Shown piece after piece: positions 8,105 through 17,410 of a stretch of 64,000 nucleotides of DNA; position 1 is the first letter of the stretch, and the number at the start of each line of letters is the position of its first letter. The DNA is from Actinomycetota bacterium (lineage in GTDB: Bacteria > Actinomycetota > Thermoleophilia > BMS3ABIN01). The notes beneath the pieces were generated by a model, which saw nothing but the letters and a program-made list of their open reading frames with translations, was not told the origin of the DNA and did no database searches. Position numbers and translations under genes: made by a program. The stretch lies in the NCBI GenBank assembly GCA_023382335.1, contig JAMCPM010000011.1:333095-397094 (forward strand), given 5' to 3'.

Positions 8105-9445
8105 GAAGCCGCCCTTGAGCATGTCGGGCGGGATATTAGGCATTCCTTTTCCGGCCTTGCCGCTGGCGAACTGCTTCATCAGCTTCTGCATCTGCTTGAA
8201 GCGCGTGATGAGCTGGTTGACCGCCTGCACGCTTGTGCCGGAACCAATAGCGATGCGCTTGCGGCGGCTGCCGTTGATGATCTCGGGAAGACGCCGCTCC
8301 TCGAGCGTCATCGAACGGATGATCGCCTCGACGCGGTCGAGCTCGCGCTCGTCGATCTGCTGGTTCTTCAGCGCCTTGGGCACGCCGGGGATCATCGCCA
8401 GCATCCCTGCCAGCGGACCCATCTTCCGCATACTCTGCATCTGGTCGAGAAAGTCATCGAAGGTGAACTGGGCCTTGCGGAGCTTACGCTCCAGCTCGGC
8501 CGCCTGCTTCTCGTCGACGTTGGCCTGCGCCTTCTCGATGAGGGTGAGCACATCGCCCATTCCCAGGATGCGCCCGGCCATGCGGTCGGGATGGAAATAA
8601 TCAAAGGCGTCGAGCTTCTCGCCCGTGGAAGCAAACTTGATCGGCTTGCCCGTGACCGCCTTGACCGACAGGGCGGCGCCGCCGCGGGCGTCGCCGTCGA
8701 GCTTGGTCAGAACGACACCGTCGAAGTTGACCTGCTGCATGAACTGTTCGGCGACGTTGACCGCATCCTGGCCGGTCATGGAATCGAGCACCAGCAAAAT
8801 GTTATGAGGCTTGACATCGGCGCGGATCCGGACGAGCTCTTCCATCAGCTTCTCGTCGATATGCAGGCGGCCGGCGGTGTCGATGATGGCCACGTCGCGC
8901 CCGGCGCGGGCGGCATCGTCGACTCCCTGCCTGGCGATCTCTACCGGGTCCTCGCTGCCATCGATGCTGAAGACGGGAACGTCGAGCTGCTTGCCGAGTT
9001 GCTTGAGCTGGTCGATGGCCGCCGGGCGGTAAACGTCGCCAGCGATCATCTCTACCTGCTTGCCCTGCGCTTTGAGAAAGCGCGCCAGCTTGCCGCAGGC
9101 GGTGGTCTTGCCGGAGCCCTGCAAACCGACCATCAGCACGATGGTCGGCGGCCTGGGCGAGAAGGTCAGCTTGGTCGAGGACGCCCCCATGAGCTTGCCG
9201 AGTTCCTCGTGGACGATCTTTACCACCTGCTGGCCGGGGGTCAGGCTCTCGAGCACATCCGCGCCCATCGCCCTTTCCTTGACGGCGGCGACGAACTCCT
9301 TGACGACCTTGAAGTTCACGTCCGCTTCCAGCAGGGCCAGGCGGATCTCCCGCATGGCCTTGTTGATGTCGTCCTCGTTTAAGTGCCCCTGTCCCTTGAG
9401 GCCACCGAGCACACCCTGCAATTTTTCAGATAATGTGTCAAACAT
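8102..9445 (-). CDS. ffh: Signal recognition particle protein Ffh (SRP54)
   Basis: Ffh binds SRP RNA and signal sequences and directs ribosomes to FtsY. All domains are present: the N helical bundle (residues 1-90), the G domain with P-loop GLQGSGKTTACGKLA, DTAGRLHIDE and TKLDGDARGG, and the methionine-rich M domain with GSGTSVQAVNQLITRFKQMQ and a final MPNIPPDMLKGGF. The length of 447 is normal. A near-consensus promoter and a 310-nt leader lie upstream. No SRP RNA gene is recognisable nearby. Confidence 0.97.
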   Translation of the reverse strand: MFDTLSEKLQGVLGGLKGQGHLNEDDINKAMREIRLALLEADVNFKVVKEFVAAVKERAMGADVLESLTPGQQVVKIVHEELGKLMGASSTKLTFSPRPPTIVLMVGLQGSGKTTACGKLARFLKAQGKQVEMIAGDVYRPAAIDQLKQLGKQLDVPVFSIDGSEDPVEIARQGVDDAARAGRDVAIIDTAGRLHIDEKLMEELVRIRADVKPHNILLVLDSMTGQDAVNVAEQFMQQVNFDGVVLTKLDGDARGGAALSVKAVTGKPIKFASTGEKLDAFDYFHPDRMAGRILGMGDVLTLIEKAQANVDEKQAAELERKLRKAQFTFDDFLDQMQSMRKMGPLAGMLAMIPGVPKALKNQQIDERELDRVEAIIRSMTLEERRLPEIINGSRRKRIAIGSGTSVQAVNQLITRFKQMQKLMKQFASGKAGKGMPNIPPDMLKGGF

Positions 9446-9762
9446 GGTCGCACCAGTCCGGCATGGATTTCAGGCACGAGGGAACAGCGAGTGGAGAAGC
9501 GGCGCGTCGATGACGCCTAGCGGGAGATAAAGCACGCCTTTTAAACGCCAGGCGATAACACGCCGGCGCAAATTCAGGCATGGGGAAAACCCAATATGAA
9601 AAACAATCTCACCGCTGCAATCCACTGTCCGCTTTGCGAGCTATCCGCTGTCACTATCCTCGGCAGGGAGCTTTTTGAAGCCGCCGCCCTTTAAGGGCGT
9701 CGTTGTCCCGGATCGCTCCCGGCACCTGCGGGCGCTGCAATAGCGCCCTTCAATGAGTCTTA
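9446..9762 (-). other. Long structured 5' leader of ffh, no coding gene seen
   Basis: This stretch lies between a strong promoter and the ffh ATG. In transcript sense it begins with a hairpin GGGCGC-loop-GCGCCC (9733-9751). A second stem, CGCCC-TTAAA-GGGCG, follows near 9686-9700, with possible pairing of GGGAGC (near 9715) to GCTCCC (near 9667). A further hairpin CGCCT...AGGCG sits near 9537-9555. I could not match it to SRP RNA, 6S RNA, a T-box or a common riboswitch, and no frame with a ribosome site is apparent. It may be an untranslated regulatory leader or an unrecognised small RNA. Confidence 0.4.
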
Positions 9763-9791
9763 ATATTAGGAAGTAGCAGGATAAGAGTCAA
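9763..9791 (-). promoter_or_regulatory. Strong housekeeping promoter upstream of ffh
   Basis: On the minus strand TTGACT (9786-9791), a 17-bp spacer and TATAAT-like TAATAT (9763-9768) form a near-consensus sigma-70/SigA promoter. The transcription start would be near 9756, 310 nt before the ffh ATG. The 105 bp from here to the next gene show nothing else. Confidence 0.75.
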
Positions 9792-9896
9792 GCATAAACA
9801 GAAAGAGGGTCGACAATCGCGGCCAGCCGATAATCCGGGAATTTGGCCGAATTCATCCGCCAAGACACGAAAACTGGGAAAAATGCTGTCCGATTA

Positions 9897-10334
9897 CTAA
9901 TTCATTATCGAAGACTGAAAAACCATGAAAAGGATGAAAACAATGGAGATAATGGAAATAGCGATCGCTATTATGATATCCAGAACCACTGAAGTCTCGC
10001 ACCGGCCCTGCCGGATAGCCCTATCGATATGCCAGAATCTAACGGTCGCGATACCGATGATCAGAGCCCCGGAAAGCATTAGCACCACTCCGCCGATTCC
10101 TGAATAATGAACAAAGTTTTGTTGCTTTGCGGAAACTTCTGCTGAAATGGCTTCCAGGAACGGGCCCGCTTTTTCCACGACGAATCCGAAGGCCAGCAGG
10201 GCGATGCCGGTGCGGATCCAGGCGAGGAAGGTCCGCTCGTTGGCCAGCTGCGTGGTCAGGCGGCTGTACTTTATCGATTGCGGCTGGCCCTGGGCCGGCG
10301 GCAGTTCGCAGGTTTGATCGGATTTAGGCGTCAT
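9897..10334 (-). CDS. DUF202 (YidH-like) inner-membrane protein
   Basis: The 145-residue product from the ATG at 10334 carries the DUF202 signature LANERTFLAWIRTGIALLAFGFVVEK (first helix), a second helix VVLMLSGALIIGIATVRFW and a third, C-terminal helix VVLDIIIAIAISIISIVF. The track of the frame extends into ftsY, but the ATG at 10334 lies 4 bp after the ftsY stop and gives the normal length. The family is small membrane proteins of unknown function. It is likely the last gene of the smc-ftsY transcript. Confidence 0.85.
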   Translation of the reverse strand: MTPKSDQTCELPPAQGQPQSIKYSRLTTQLANERTFLAWIRTGIALLAFGFVVEKAGPFLEAISAEVSAKQQNFVHYSGIGGVVLMLSGALIIGIATVRFWHIDRAIRQGRCETSVVLDIIIAIAISIISIVFILFMVFQSSIMN

Positions 10335-10338
10335 GGTT

Positions 10339-11340
10339 TCAGGCTTCCAGCAGCGCCTTGGCAAAATCCATGGGATCAAAGGGGCGCAGGTCCTCCAGTT
10401 TCTCTCCTACCCCGACGAGCTTGATCGGTAAACCGAGCTCGTGCGAGATGGCGACGGCGATGCCGCCCTTGGCGGTGCCGTCGAGCTTGGTGAGCACGGC
10501 GCCGGTGACGTCGACCGCTTCGCCGAAGAGTCGCGCCTGGATCAAACCGTTCTGACCGGTAGTGGCGTCGACGGAGAGCAGCGTCTCGTGTGGACCGTCG
10601 GGGATCTGCTTGGCGATCACCCTCCGGATCTTCTTGAGCTCCTCCATCAGAGGCACCTGTGTGTGCAGGCGCCCGGCGGTATCGACTATAACCACGTCGG
10701 CTCCGCGGGAGCGTGCGGCGCTGATTGCGTCGAAGACGACGGCGCCGGGATCGCTGCCGTGCTCCTGGGCGATCACCGGACAGCCCACGCGCTTGCCCCA
10801 CTCCTGAAGCTGCTCGATTGCCGCGGCGCGGAAGGTGTCGGCGGCGGCAAGCACGACACTCTTGCCCTCGCGTTGCAGATGCCAGGCGATCTTGCCGATG
10901 GTCGTGGTCTTGCCGGTGCCGTTGACGCCGACCATGAGTATGACCGAAGGCTCGTGCGAGACATCGATCTGATAGTCATCGCCTCCGGCGAACATGCCGG
11001 CGATCGATTCCTCTAGATAGGAAAAGAACTGGTCCTTGCCGACGATCTTGCCTTCATTGGCGGCCTGCTCCATGCGCTCGACGATGGCGACCGTACTGTT
11101 GACGCCGCAGTCGGCGAAAATCAGCGTCTCTTCCAGGCGCTCCCAGAGGTCGGCGTCGATCTTGTCGAACATGAGTGCCGACAGGTGCTGCTGCATTGTC
11201 TGCCGGCTCTTGGAGAGGCTTTCCTTAAAGCGGCTGAACCAGCCGCTCTTTTTTTCCTCGTCGTCCTCTGCGGGCGTTGCCGCCGCGGCTTCGCCGGTGT
11301 CGTCGACGCCCTTGAAAACTTCATGCCATGAACGGGTCAA
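10339..11340 (-). CDS. ftsY: Signal recognition particle receptor FtsY
   Basis: FtsY is the membrane-associated GTPase that receives Ffh-bound ribosomes. A short acidic linker (residues 10-30) precedes the N domain; the G domain has [34 protein letters not shown] and a closing [14 protein letters not shown]. At 333 residues it is a short-A-domain form typical of Gram-positives. It is 9 bp downstream of smc, reproducing the rnc-smc-ftsY cluster, whereas ffh lies on a separate transcript. Confidence 0.97.
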   Translation of the reverse strand: MTRSWHEVFKGVDDTGEAAAATPAEDDEEKKSGWFSRFKESLSKSRQTMQQHLSALMFDKIDADLWERLEETLIFADCGVNSTVAIVERMEQAANEGKIVGKDQFFSYLEESIAGMFAGGDDYQIDVSHEPSVILMVGVNGTGKTTTIGKIAWHLQREGKSVVLAAADTFRAAAIEQLQEWGKRVGCPVIAQEHGSDPGAVVFDAISAARSRGADVVIVDTAGRLHTQVPLMEELKKIRRVIAKQIPDGPHETLLSVDATTGQNGLIQARLFGEAVDVTGAVLTKLDGTAKGGIAVAISHELGLPIKLVGVGEKLEDLRPFDPMDFAKALLEA

Positions 11341-11349
11341 GGGGATTCT

Positions 11350-14300
11350 CTAGCCCGCGGCCGCTACGGCTTCGCGCTCGCCGGATTCGGGATCGGTGGC
11401 GATGCCGTCCGCCGGATCGGCTGCCTCGGCAGGCTCGGTCTTCGGCATCTTTCTGGAAAGCACCTTCGAAGTGCCGTCCGCCGACATGCTGACGCCGTAG
11501 AGAACGTCGGCGACCTCCATGGTGCGTTTCTGATGTGTGATGACGATGAACTGGGTCCGGGTCTGGTAACGCCGGAGCATGGCCAGCAACCGGTCGATGT
11601 TGAGATCGTCGAGCGCCGCTTCGACCTCGTCGAGGATGTAAAACGGCGCCGGCCGGGCCAGGAAGATCGCGAACAGGAAGGCGATAGCCACCAGCGAGCG
11701 CTCGCCGCCGGAGAGCAGCGACAGGCTCCTTAGAGCCTTGCGCGCCGGCTTCACCGAGATCTCGATGCCGCGAGTGTCGCCGCTCACCGGGATCTCGCCG
11801 ACAGTCCCGGACTCGACTGTTGGCTCGCCCTCTTCGTCGACGGCAGGCGTCTCGGTTTCTACCAGCGTCAAGCGGCCCTCGCCGCCGGGGAAGAGCGTGC
11901 CGACGACGTCTGAGAAATGTTGTCGTACTGCCTCAAATGTAGCAGAGAAGCTGGTCTCGATGCGCCCGGTCAATTCCTTGATCAGGCCGTTGAGCTCGTC
12001 GAGGCTCTTCTCCAGGTCGGCGCGCTGTTCGGTGAGGAAGCTCTGGCGCTCGACCATCTCCTCATATTCCTGCTGCGCCAGCGGATTCACCGGGCCGATC
12101 AGTTCGCGCCGGCGCTCCAGCCGGTCGATCTGTTCCTCGAAGCCATCGAGTTCCTCGGGCGCCGCCGGCTCCAGCTCGCCGAGCCCGGCGTCGGGGTGCC
12201 TTTCCTCGAGGGTGGCCAGCCGCGATGACTGCTCCGCGGCCTGGTCGCGCAGCCTGGTGACCGTGACCTCGCGCTCGGTGGAAGCGTCACTGGCGCGGCT
12301 GAGCTCCTGCTGCAGCCCGGCTTCAGCCGTGGACAGCTCGCGCAGGCCGGTCGAGTGCAGATTGCTCTGCTCCTCGCCCTGGCGCAACTCGGCTTCCAGC
12401 CCGCCCGCCATGCGGCCGAAGATGGCCGAAAGTTTTTCGATGCTCGCCAGCAGCGACCCGCAGGGCGGCTCCAGGCGCCGGTACGCCGACTGTTGACGGG
12501 AAGTCTCCCGCGCCTCGCGCCGCAGCCTCTGCAGCGAGGGCTCGATGCGCTCGATGGTGAGGCCGGCGACCCGTTCACGTTCGCGCACCCGCGCCGTGCT
12601 GATCTGCAGCTCGGTGACGGTGGCGGCCAGTGACTGCCGGCGCGCCGCGAGTGATTCGTCGTCCTCGTCGGGCGCGACCCCGGCGGCGACCCCGGCCTCG
12701 GCCAGGGAGCGTTCGGTATCCTCCAGGCGCCCGGCTGTCTCCGCCAGTTCCTCGTCGATCTTCGCATCTTCGATGCGCAGATGCTCGGCGGCGGCTTCCT
12801 TGATCTCTGCCTCCTGCAGCAGGACCTGGCGGCGGCGCTCGATGCCCGTAAGTACGCCTTCGGCCTCACGCATCTCCTCACTGATCTCGCGGTGGACCTT
12901 TTCGGCGTCACTGCGGCGGCGCTCGATGTCGGCCAGCTCCATGACCATGCGTTCGATCTGGGCCTCGAGCTCGACGTGCCTGGCTTCGGCCGACTGGCGC
13001 TCCGATTCCAGGAATTTTCGTTCGTTGCGCTGCTTGAGCACCACTGATGAGGGTGGGTCGGCCTTATAGCTGAGCAGGCGGCGGCCGGAATGATAAACGA
13101 CGCCATCGCGGCTGACCAGGGTTCCTTCCTCATCGCCGCCGGCGGTGATGTCGTCAGCCATGCGCACCCCGGCAAGCAGGTCCGCCACCCGGCTCTCCTG
13201 CCCGCCGGAGACCTTGATGTGATCGATCAGGTAATCCGCGCCCTCGTGCCGCGCCTGGGAGCCGGCGCTCTCTTTGGGCAGCAGGAACTGAACGCTGCCG
13301 AGCTCGGCGTCGCGGGCCCGGGCCAGCAAGTCGCCGGCCTGGCCGATGCCGTCAACGGCCAGCGCGAAGAGCATGCTGCCCAGGACGGCGGAGACCGCCT
13401 GTTCGTAGCCGCTCTCGACATCGATGAGCTCGACCAGCGCCCTGACGCCGTGCTCCTGGGCGATCTTCTTGGCGGCGGCCGGCAGGCCGGAGCGCTCCCG
13501 GTCGCTGTCACCGATGAAGGTCAACCTTGCCTTGGCTATCTGAAGGTCCTCGCCGACCCGCCGCAGTTCGGACGCTACCTCCTGACGCCGGGCCTCGAGC
13601 TCGGCGCTGCGGCCGATCAGGTCGCTGAGGGCGGCATCGGCAGCCGCTGCCCTTGCACGGCGCTCGTCGAGCCGCCTGGCCTCGCCTCTGGCATTCTCGT
13701 CGATGCCTTCAAGCTCGCGGCGCCGGGCGGCCGCCTCCTGCACCGCCCGCTCGATGGAGCCCGCCAGCTTCTGCTTGCGCTGATTGAGATATTCAGTCTG
13801 GTGCAGATAGCGGTCTCGCAGCGCCGCCAGCTCGCCGACCTTGCGTGTCTTCTCTTCGCTGGCCTCGCGGCGGCGGCTCAGTTCCGTCTCGACCAGAGAC
13901 AGCTCTTCCCGCCTGACAGCGAGCTCGGTCTCGAGCTCCTTCAGGCGGACGATGTCGCGCTCGTGCTCGTTGCGAGAGCGCTCAAGCTCGGACTCGACTC
14001 TCTGGGACTGTCCCCTAAGGTTCTCGATCTTCGCCTCGGCGCGGCGGATTGCCTGGGCCAGCATATCCCGCCGCTCGGCCATGGCCGAGCGGCGATTTTC
14101 CAGACTGTCCTTCTGCGATTTCAATCCGTAAAACCTTGCCGCCAAACGTTTGTGTTCCTGCAGTGAGGAGGAGAGCAGCTCCTCGGTGCGGCGGCGCTCC
14201 CCGGCCGTTGCCGAGAGCTCCTGCTCGAGCTCGGCGCGCCTGGTCCCGGCTTCCCGGGAGGCGCTCTCGGCTGCCTCCAGCTCGGCGGTGAGAACCTTGA

Positions 14301-15000
14301 GCCTGCCCTTGATCATGCGGGTCCTGGCCTCGGCTATCTGCGCGTCGAGCTTTGAAGAGCGCTCGGCGGCGGTGGCCTGCCGCTTGAGCGGGCGCAGGTT
14401 GCTTCTTACTTCTTCCTCGACATCGGCGAGCCGCTCGAGGTTGCGGCGCACGGCGGCCAGTTTGTGCTCGGCGCGCCGGCGGCGTTTCTTGTATTTGCCC
14501 AGGCCTGCGGCTTCCTCGATATGGGAGCGGCGCTCGACCGGCTTGCTCTCGAGGATGGAATCAACCTTGCCCTGGCTGATGATGGAATGGCCGTCACGGC
14601 CAAGCCCGGCGTCGGAAAGCAGCTCGGTGACGTCGATGAGACGGCAGGCGGAGCGGTTGATGAAATACTGTCCCTCGCCGTCACGATAGAGGCGCCGCGA
14701 TACGGTCACCTCGGAGAATTCGATGGGAATGTGGCCCTGGCTGTTGTCGAAAGTAATCTCGACCTCGGCCATGCCCGCCGGCGCCATCTTGTCGCTTCCG
14801 GAAAAGATGACATCCTGCATGCTGGCGCCGCGGACCGCCGACGGGCTCTGCTCGCCCATGGCCCAGACGACCGAATCGGCGATGTTGCTCTTGCCGCTGC
14901 CATTGGGGCCGACGACGACAGTGACGCCGGGCTCGAAGCCGAACTCAACCGGGCGGGCGAACGACTTGAACCCCCTGGCTTTCACAGACTTCAGAAACAT
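11350..15000 (-). CDS. smc: Chromosome segregation ATPase SMC
   Basis: The 1216-residue SMC protein forms the condensin core. The N-terminal head has GPNGSGKSN, followed by a long coiled coil, then the hinge (near the block GVRALVELIDVESGYEQAVSA), a second coiled coil, and the C-terminal head with the signature LSGGERSLVAIAFLFA and Walker B FYILDEVEAALDD. I chose the ATG at 15000 (opening MFLKSVKARGFKSFA) because AAGGAGAGGC precedes it and homologues begin there; the frame extends ten codons further upstream. ScpA/ScpB are not in the window. Confidence 0.97.
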   Translation of the reverse strand: MFLKSVKARGFKSFARPVEFGFEPGVTVVVGPNGSGKSNIADSVVWAMGEQSPSAVRGASMQDVIFSGSDKMAPAGMAEVEITFDNSQGHIPIEFSEVTVSRRLYRDGEGQYFINRSACRLIDVTELLSDAGLGRDGHSIISQGKVDSILESKPVERRSHIEEAAGLGKYKKRRRRAEHKLAAVRRNLERLADVEEEVRSNLRPLKRQATAAERSSKLDAQIAEARTRMIKGRLKVLTAELEAAESASREAGTRRAELEQELSATAGERRRTEELLSSSLQEHKRLAARFYGLKSQKDSLENRRSAMAERRDMLAQAIRRAEAKIENLRGQSQRVESELERSRNEHERDIVRLKELETELAVRREELSLVETELSRRREASEEKTRKVGELAALRDRYLHQTEYLNQRKQKLAGSIERAVQEAAARRRELEGIDENARGEARRLDERRARAAAADAALSDLIGRSAELEARRQEVASELRRVGEDLQIAKARLTFIGDSDRERSGLPAAAKKIAQEHGVRALVELIDVESGYEQAVSAVLGSMLFALAVDGIGQAGDLLARARDAELGSVQFLLPKESAGSQARHEGADYLIDHIKVSGGQESRVADLLAGVRMADDITAGGDEEGTLVSRDGVVYHSGRRLLSYKADPPSSVVLKQRNERKFLESERQSAEARHVELEAQIERMVMELADIERRRSDAEKVHREISEEMREAEGVLTGIERRRQVLLQEAEIKEAAAEHLRIEDAKIDEELAETAGRLEDTERSLAEAGVAAGVAPDEDDESLAARRQSLAATVTELQISTARVRERERVAGLTIERIEPSLQRLRREARETSRQQSAYRRLEPPCGSLLASIEKLSAIFGRMAGGLEAELRQGEEQSNLHSTGLRELSTAEAGLQQELSRASDASTEREVTVTRLRDQAAEQSSRLATLEERHPDAGLGELEPAAPEELDGFEEQIDRLERRRELIGPVNPLAQQEYEEMVERQSFLTEQRADLEKSLDELNGLIKELTGRIETSFSATFEAVRQHFSDVVGTLFPGGEGRLTLVETETPAVDEEGEPTVESGTVGEIPVSGDTRGIEISVKPARKALRSLSLLSGGERSLVAIAFLFAIFLARPAPFYILDEVEAALDDLNIDRLLAMLRRYQTRTQFIVITHQKRTMEVADVLYGVSMSADGTSKVLSRKMPKTEPAEAADPADGIATDPESGEREAVAAAG

Positions 15001-15012
15001 GCCTCTCCTTTC

Positions 15013-15046
15013 AAATAAAAGAGCCCGCAACCTCGGGGCTGCGGGC
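15013..15046 (-). terminator. Hairpin with U-tract between rnc and smc
   Basis: In minus sense GCCCGCA (15040-15046), a loop and TGCGGGC (15023-15029) are followed by TCTTTTATTT. It has the form of an intrinsic terminator within the rnc-smc gap, so it may attenuate read-through from rnc into smc. Confidence 0.7.
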
Positions 15047-15053
15047 GGCGGGG

Positions 15054-15737
15054 TCAGGAAGCGCTTTCCTTCCGGGCCCGCAGTACGTCCAAAGCTTCCT
15101 TCGCCGCTTCTTGCTGCGATACCTTCTTGGTCTTGCCGCGCCCCCGGCCGAGCGTCTCGCCGTCGAGCGCCACTTCGGAGGTGAACACGCGTGCGTGCGG
15201 CGGCCCCTCGGACTCGATGACCTCGTAGCTCACTTCATGGCCGGACTTGGCCACCACTTCCTGCAGGACCGTCTTGTAGTCGACATGCTCGCTGGCGGCG
15301 TAGATGATGTGCTCGTCGAAAGCCTCGATGACAGCGTCGATGACGTTGTCGAGGCCCATCTGCAGATAAAGGGCTCCGATCAGCGCCTCGACCACCGCCG
15401 CCAGCACATTGGAGTTCCCGGCCAGCTGGGAGACGTTGGCCGCCTCAGCCTCTTCGGCGGAGTGGATCAGCCTGTCAGACAGCTTCAGGGCCGCGCCTAC
15501 CTTGGCGCAGGTATAGCGGCTGACCACGTAGGCGCGCACCTTGGCCAGCTCGCCTTCATTATAGTCAGGGTAGCGCTGGAAGATCTCGGTGCTGATACAG
15601 ATGCCCAGCACGCTATCGCCTAAAAATTCGAGTCGTTCGTAGGAGAGCGTCCGCTCGGACGCCCAGGAGGAGTGTGTGAACACCTGCCGCGCCAGATCCG
15701 GCTGCAGCTGTTCGGCTAGTTGGGCAAGGGTTGCCAC
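15054..15737 (-). CDS. rnc: Ribonuclease III
   Basis: RNase III cleaves double-stranded RNA in rRNA maturation. The 227-residue product has YERLEFLGDSVLGICIS (signature), the second catalytic cluster in NVLAAVVEALIGALYLQMG, and a C-terminal double-stranded RNA-binding domain beginning DYKTVLQEVVA and ending SQQEAAKEALDVLRA. It lies between acpP and smc as in many Gram-positives. Confidence 0.97.
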   Translation of the reverse strand: MATLAQLAEQLQPDLARQVFTHSSWASERTLSYERLEFLGDSVLGICISTEIFQRYPDYNEGELAKVRAYVVSRYTCAKVGAALKLSDRLIHSAEEAEAANVSQLAGNSNVLAAVVEALIGALYLQMGLDNVIDAVIEAFDEHIIYAASEHVDYKTVLQEVVAKSGHEVSYEVIESEGPPHARVFTSEVALDGETLGRGRGKTKKVSQQEAAKEALDVLRARKESAS

Positions 15738-15753
15738 AAGTAACGTTACCTTG

Positions 15754-15993
15754 CTAGGAGTGGGCCGATATAAACTCCACTGCTTCGTTGACTGTCCGGA
15801 TGTTCTGTGCTTCCTCGTCAGAGATCTTGACGCCGAACTTGTCTTCCATCTCCATGATCAGTTCGACCAGGTCCAGGGAGTCGGCATCGAGATCGTCCTG
15901 GAAAGAAGCCTCCAGCTTGACGTCTTCTTCGTCGACGCCCAGCTGGTCTACCAGCATTGCTTTGATCTGGCCAAAAATTTCCTCTTTGGTCAT
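15754..15993 (-). CDS. acpP: Acyl carrier protein
   Basis: A 79-residue ACP. The phosphopantetheine site is Ser39 in DDLDADSLDLVELIMEME, and the protein is acidic throughout, as expected. It carries growing acyl chains for fatty acid and phospholipid synthesis. It lies between plsX and rnc. GGAGG lies upstream of the start. Confidence 0.97.
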   Translation of the reverse strand: MTKEEIFGQIKAMLVDQLGVDEEDVKLEASFQDDLDADSLDLVELIMEMEDKFGVKISDEEAQNIRTVNEAVEFISAHS

Positions 15994-16100
15994 GCAAAAA
16001 CCTCCGTGGTTTTGTTTGAGACGGGGAAATTCATTCGGGTGAATCTACCACGACCGGGCCGAAAATAAAAGCGGCGACGCCGGTGAAAATACACTTCCGC

Positions 16101-17159
16101 TCAGTTGGCTGCGGTCTCTCGCAAGGTAGCGATGCGCTCCTCGAGCTTGCTGATCAGCCGCTGCTCGGAAGCCCTGGCCGCATACTTGAGAGCGCTGGCG
16201 ATGGCCTTGCGGCTGGAGTTGCCGTGGCAGACTACCGCCAGGCCGCGCACACCCAGCAGGTAGGCGCCGCCGTATTCCTCGGTATCTATGCTCTTCTTGA
16301 ATTTCATCAGTTCCTTCTTGAGCAGCAGGCCGCCCAGCTTGGCAATGAGGCTGCGGTTGGCTGCCTTCTTCACTTCCTCCACGATCAGGGCCGAGGTGCT
16401 CTCCATCAGCTTGAGGCAGACGTTGCCGGTGAAGCCGTCGGTGACGACCACGTCTACGACGTTCCTGAGGATGTCGCGGCCCTCGACGTTGCCGTAGAAG
16501 TTGAGATCCGGTGATGACGCCATCAGGCCGTGGGTCTCGAGCACCAGGTCGTTTCCCTTGATGGATTCCTCGCCGATGGAGACGAGCCCCACGGACGGGT
16601 TGGTGACCTCGAGGACGTCCTGGGCGAAGATGCTGGCCATGTTGGCGAATTCCAGAAGATGCACCGGCCTGACCTCGGAGTTGGCGCCGACGTCGATGAA
16701 CAGTGTGGGTTTTCCCGGAGTGGGCAGCACGGCGCACAGGCCGGGGCGCTTGAGGCCCTTTATGCGCTTGAGGTTGAACATGGCAGCCGCCAGCATGGCG
16801 CCGGTGTTTCCGGCCGAGACCACGCCGTCGGCGCGCCCTTCGGCGACCTCGCGGCAGGCGATGACCATCGAAGACTCGGTCTTGGCGCGAACCGCCTTGA
16901 CGGGATCATCATCGAAACCGATCACCTCGGAGGCCTCGACTATCTCGAGATACCGCCTCGACTCCAGGCCGGCCGCCACCAGGCAGCGCTCGATATCATC
17001 GGGCCGTCCCGCCAGCAGCACCTTGAGGCTGGGGCTGGCGACGGCCGCGGCGCCCAGCACGACCTCATCGGGCGCGAAGTCGCCGCCCATCGCGTCCAGG
17101 GCGATCACGGTCTCTTTGCCTGTCTTGGACTGGTAAGGGTTCATTTCAATGGCGTCCAC
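16101..17159 (-). CDS. plsX: Phosphate acyltransferase PlsX
   Basis: PlsX converts acyl-ACP to acyl-phosphate for phospholipid synthesis. The 352-residue product has VIALDAMGGDFAPDEVVLGA near the start, GVVSAGNTGAMLAAAMFNLK, VVVTDGFTGNVCLKLMES and a C-terminal EYGGAYLLGVRGLAVVCHGNS. The start is GTG at 17159 with a modest GGAA site; an ATG five codons in is the alternative. rpmF, often the upstream neighbour, is absent here, and acpP follows. Confidence 0.96.
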   Translation of the reverse strand: MDAIEMNPYQSKTGKETVIALDAMGGDFAPDEVVLGAAAVASPSLKVLLAGRPDDIERCLVAAGLESRRYLEIVEASEVIGFDDDPVKAVRAKTESSMVIACREVAEGRADGVVSAGNTGAMLAAAMFNLKRIKGLKRPGLCAVLPTPGKPTLFIDVGANSEVRPVHLLEFANMASIFAQDVLEVTNPSVGLVSIGEESIKGNDLVLETHGLMASSPDLNFYGNVEGRDILRNVVDVVVTDGFTGNVCLKLMESTSALIVEEVKKAANRSLIAKLGGLLLKKELMKFKKSIDTEEYGGAYLLGVRGLAVVCHGNSSRKAIASALKYAARASEQRLISKLEERIATLRETAAN

Positions 17160-17248
17160 TGATTTCCGTGGCGCTTAAAGTATAATATGATTCGGCCTGA
17201 TCCATTCCGGGAAGCCTTGAAAATCCATTATCCAGAGGAGATGGGAGT

Positions 17249-17386
17249 TTGCCCAGGATAGCCTACCTTATCATAACCATAGGCTGTTTCATCACAGCGG
17301 TCTCCCTGTGGATCTCCGGTTATCACGGTTACAGCGGGCTAATGATCGCGATCGGCCTGGCGGCTTCGATCAACCTCAAACGCTAG
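17249..17386 (+). CDS. Small two-helix membrane protein, 45 residues
   Basis: A plus-strand frame starts with TTG at 17249, with GAGGAG 8 nt upstream and a perfect -10 TATAAT at 17181-17186 (the -35 is weak). The product reads as two hydrophobic segments around a Gly/Tyr turn: AYLIITIGCFITAVSLWIS and then LMIAIGLAASINLKR at the end. It is divergent from plsX and convergent with the glycosyltransferase. I do not recognise a family. The ribosome site, promoter and uninterrupted hydrophobicity support a real gene. Confidence 0.5.
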   Translation: MPRIAYLIITIGCFITAVSLWISGYHGYSGLMIAIGLAASINLKR

Positions 17387-17410
17387 GGTTCCCCCACGCC
17401 GCGGCGCCGC

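Noticed and set aside
9446..9762. T-box or glycine riboswitch in the ffh leader
   Set aside because: No AGGGUGGNACCGCG core or paired glycine aptamer is present.
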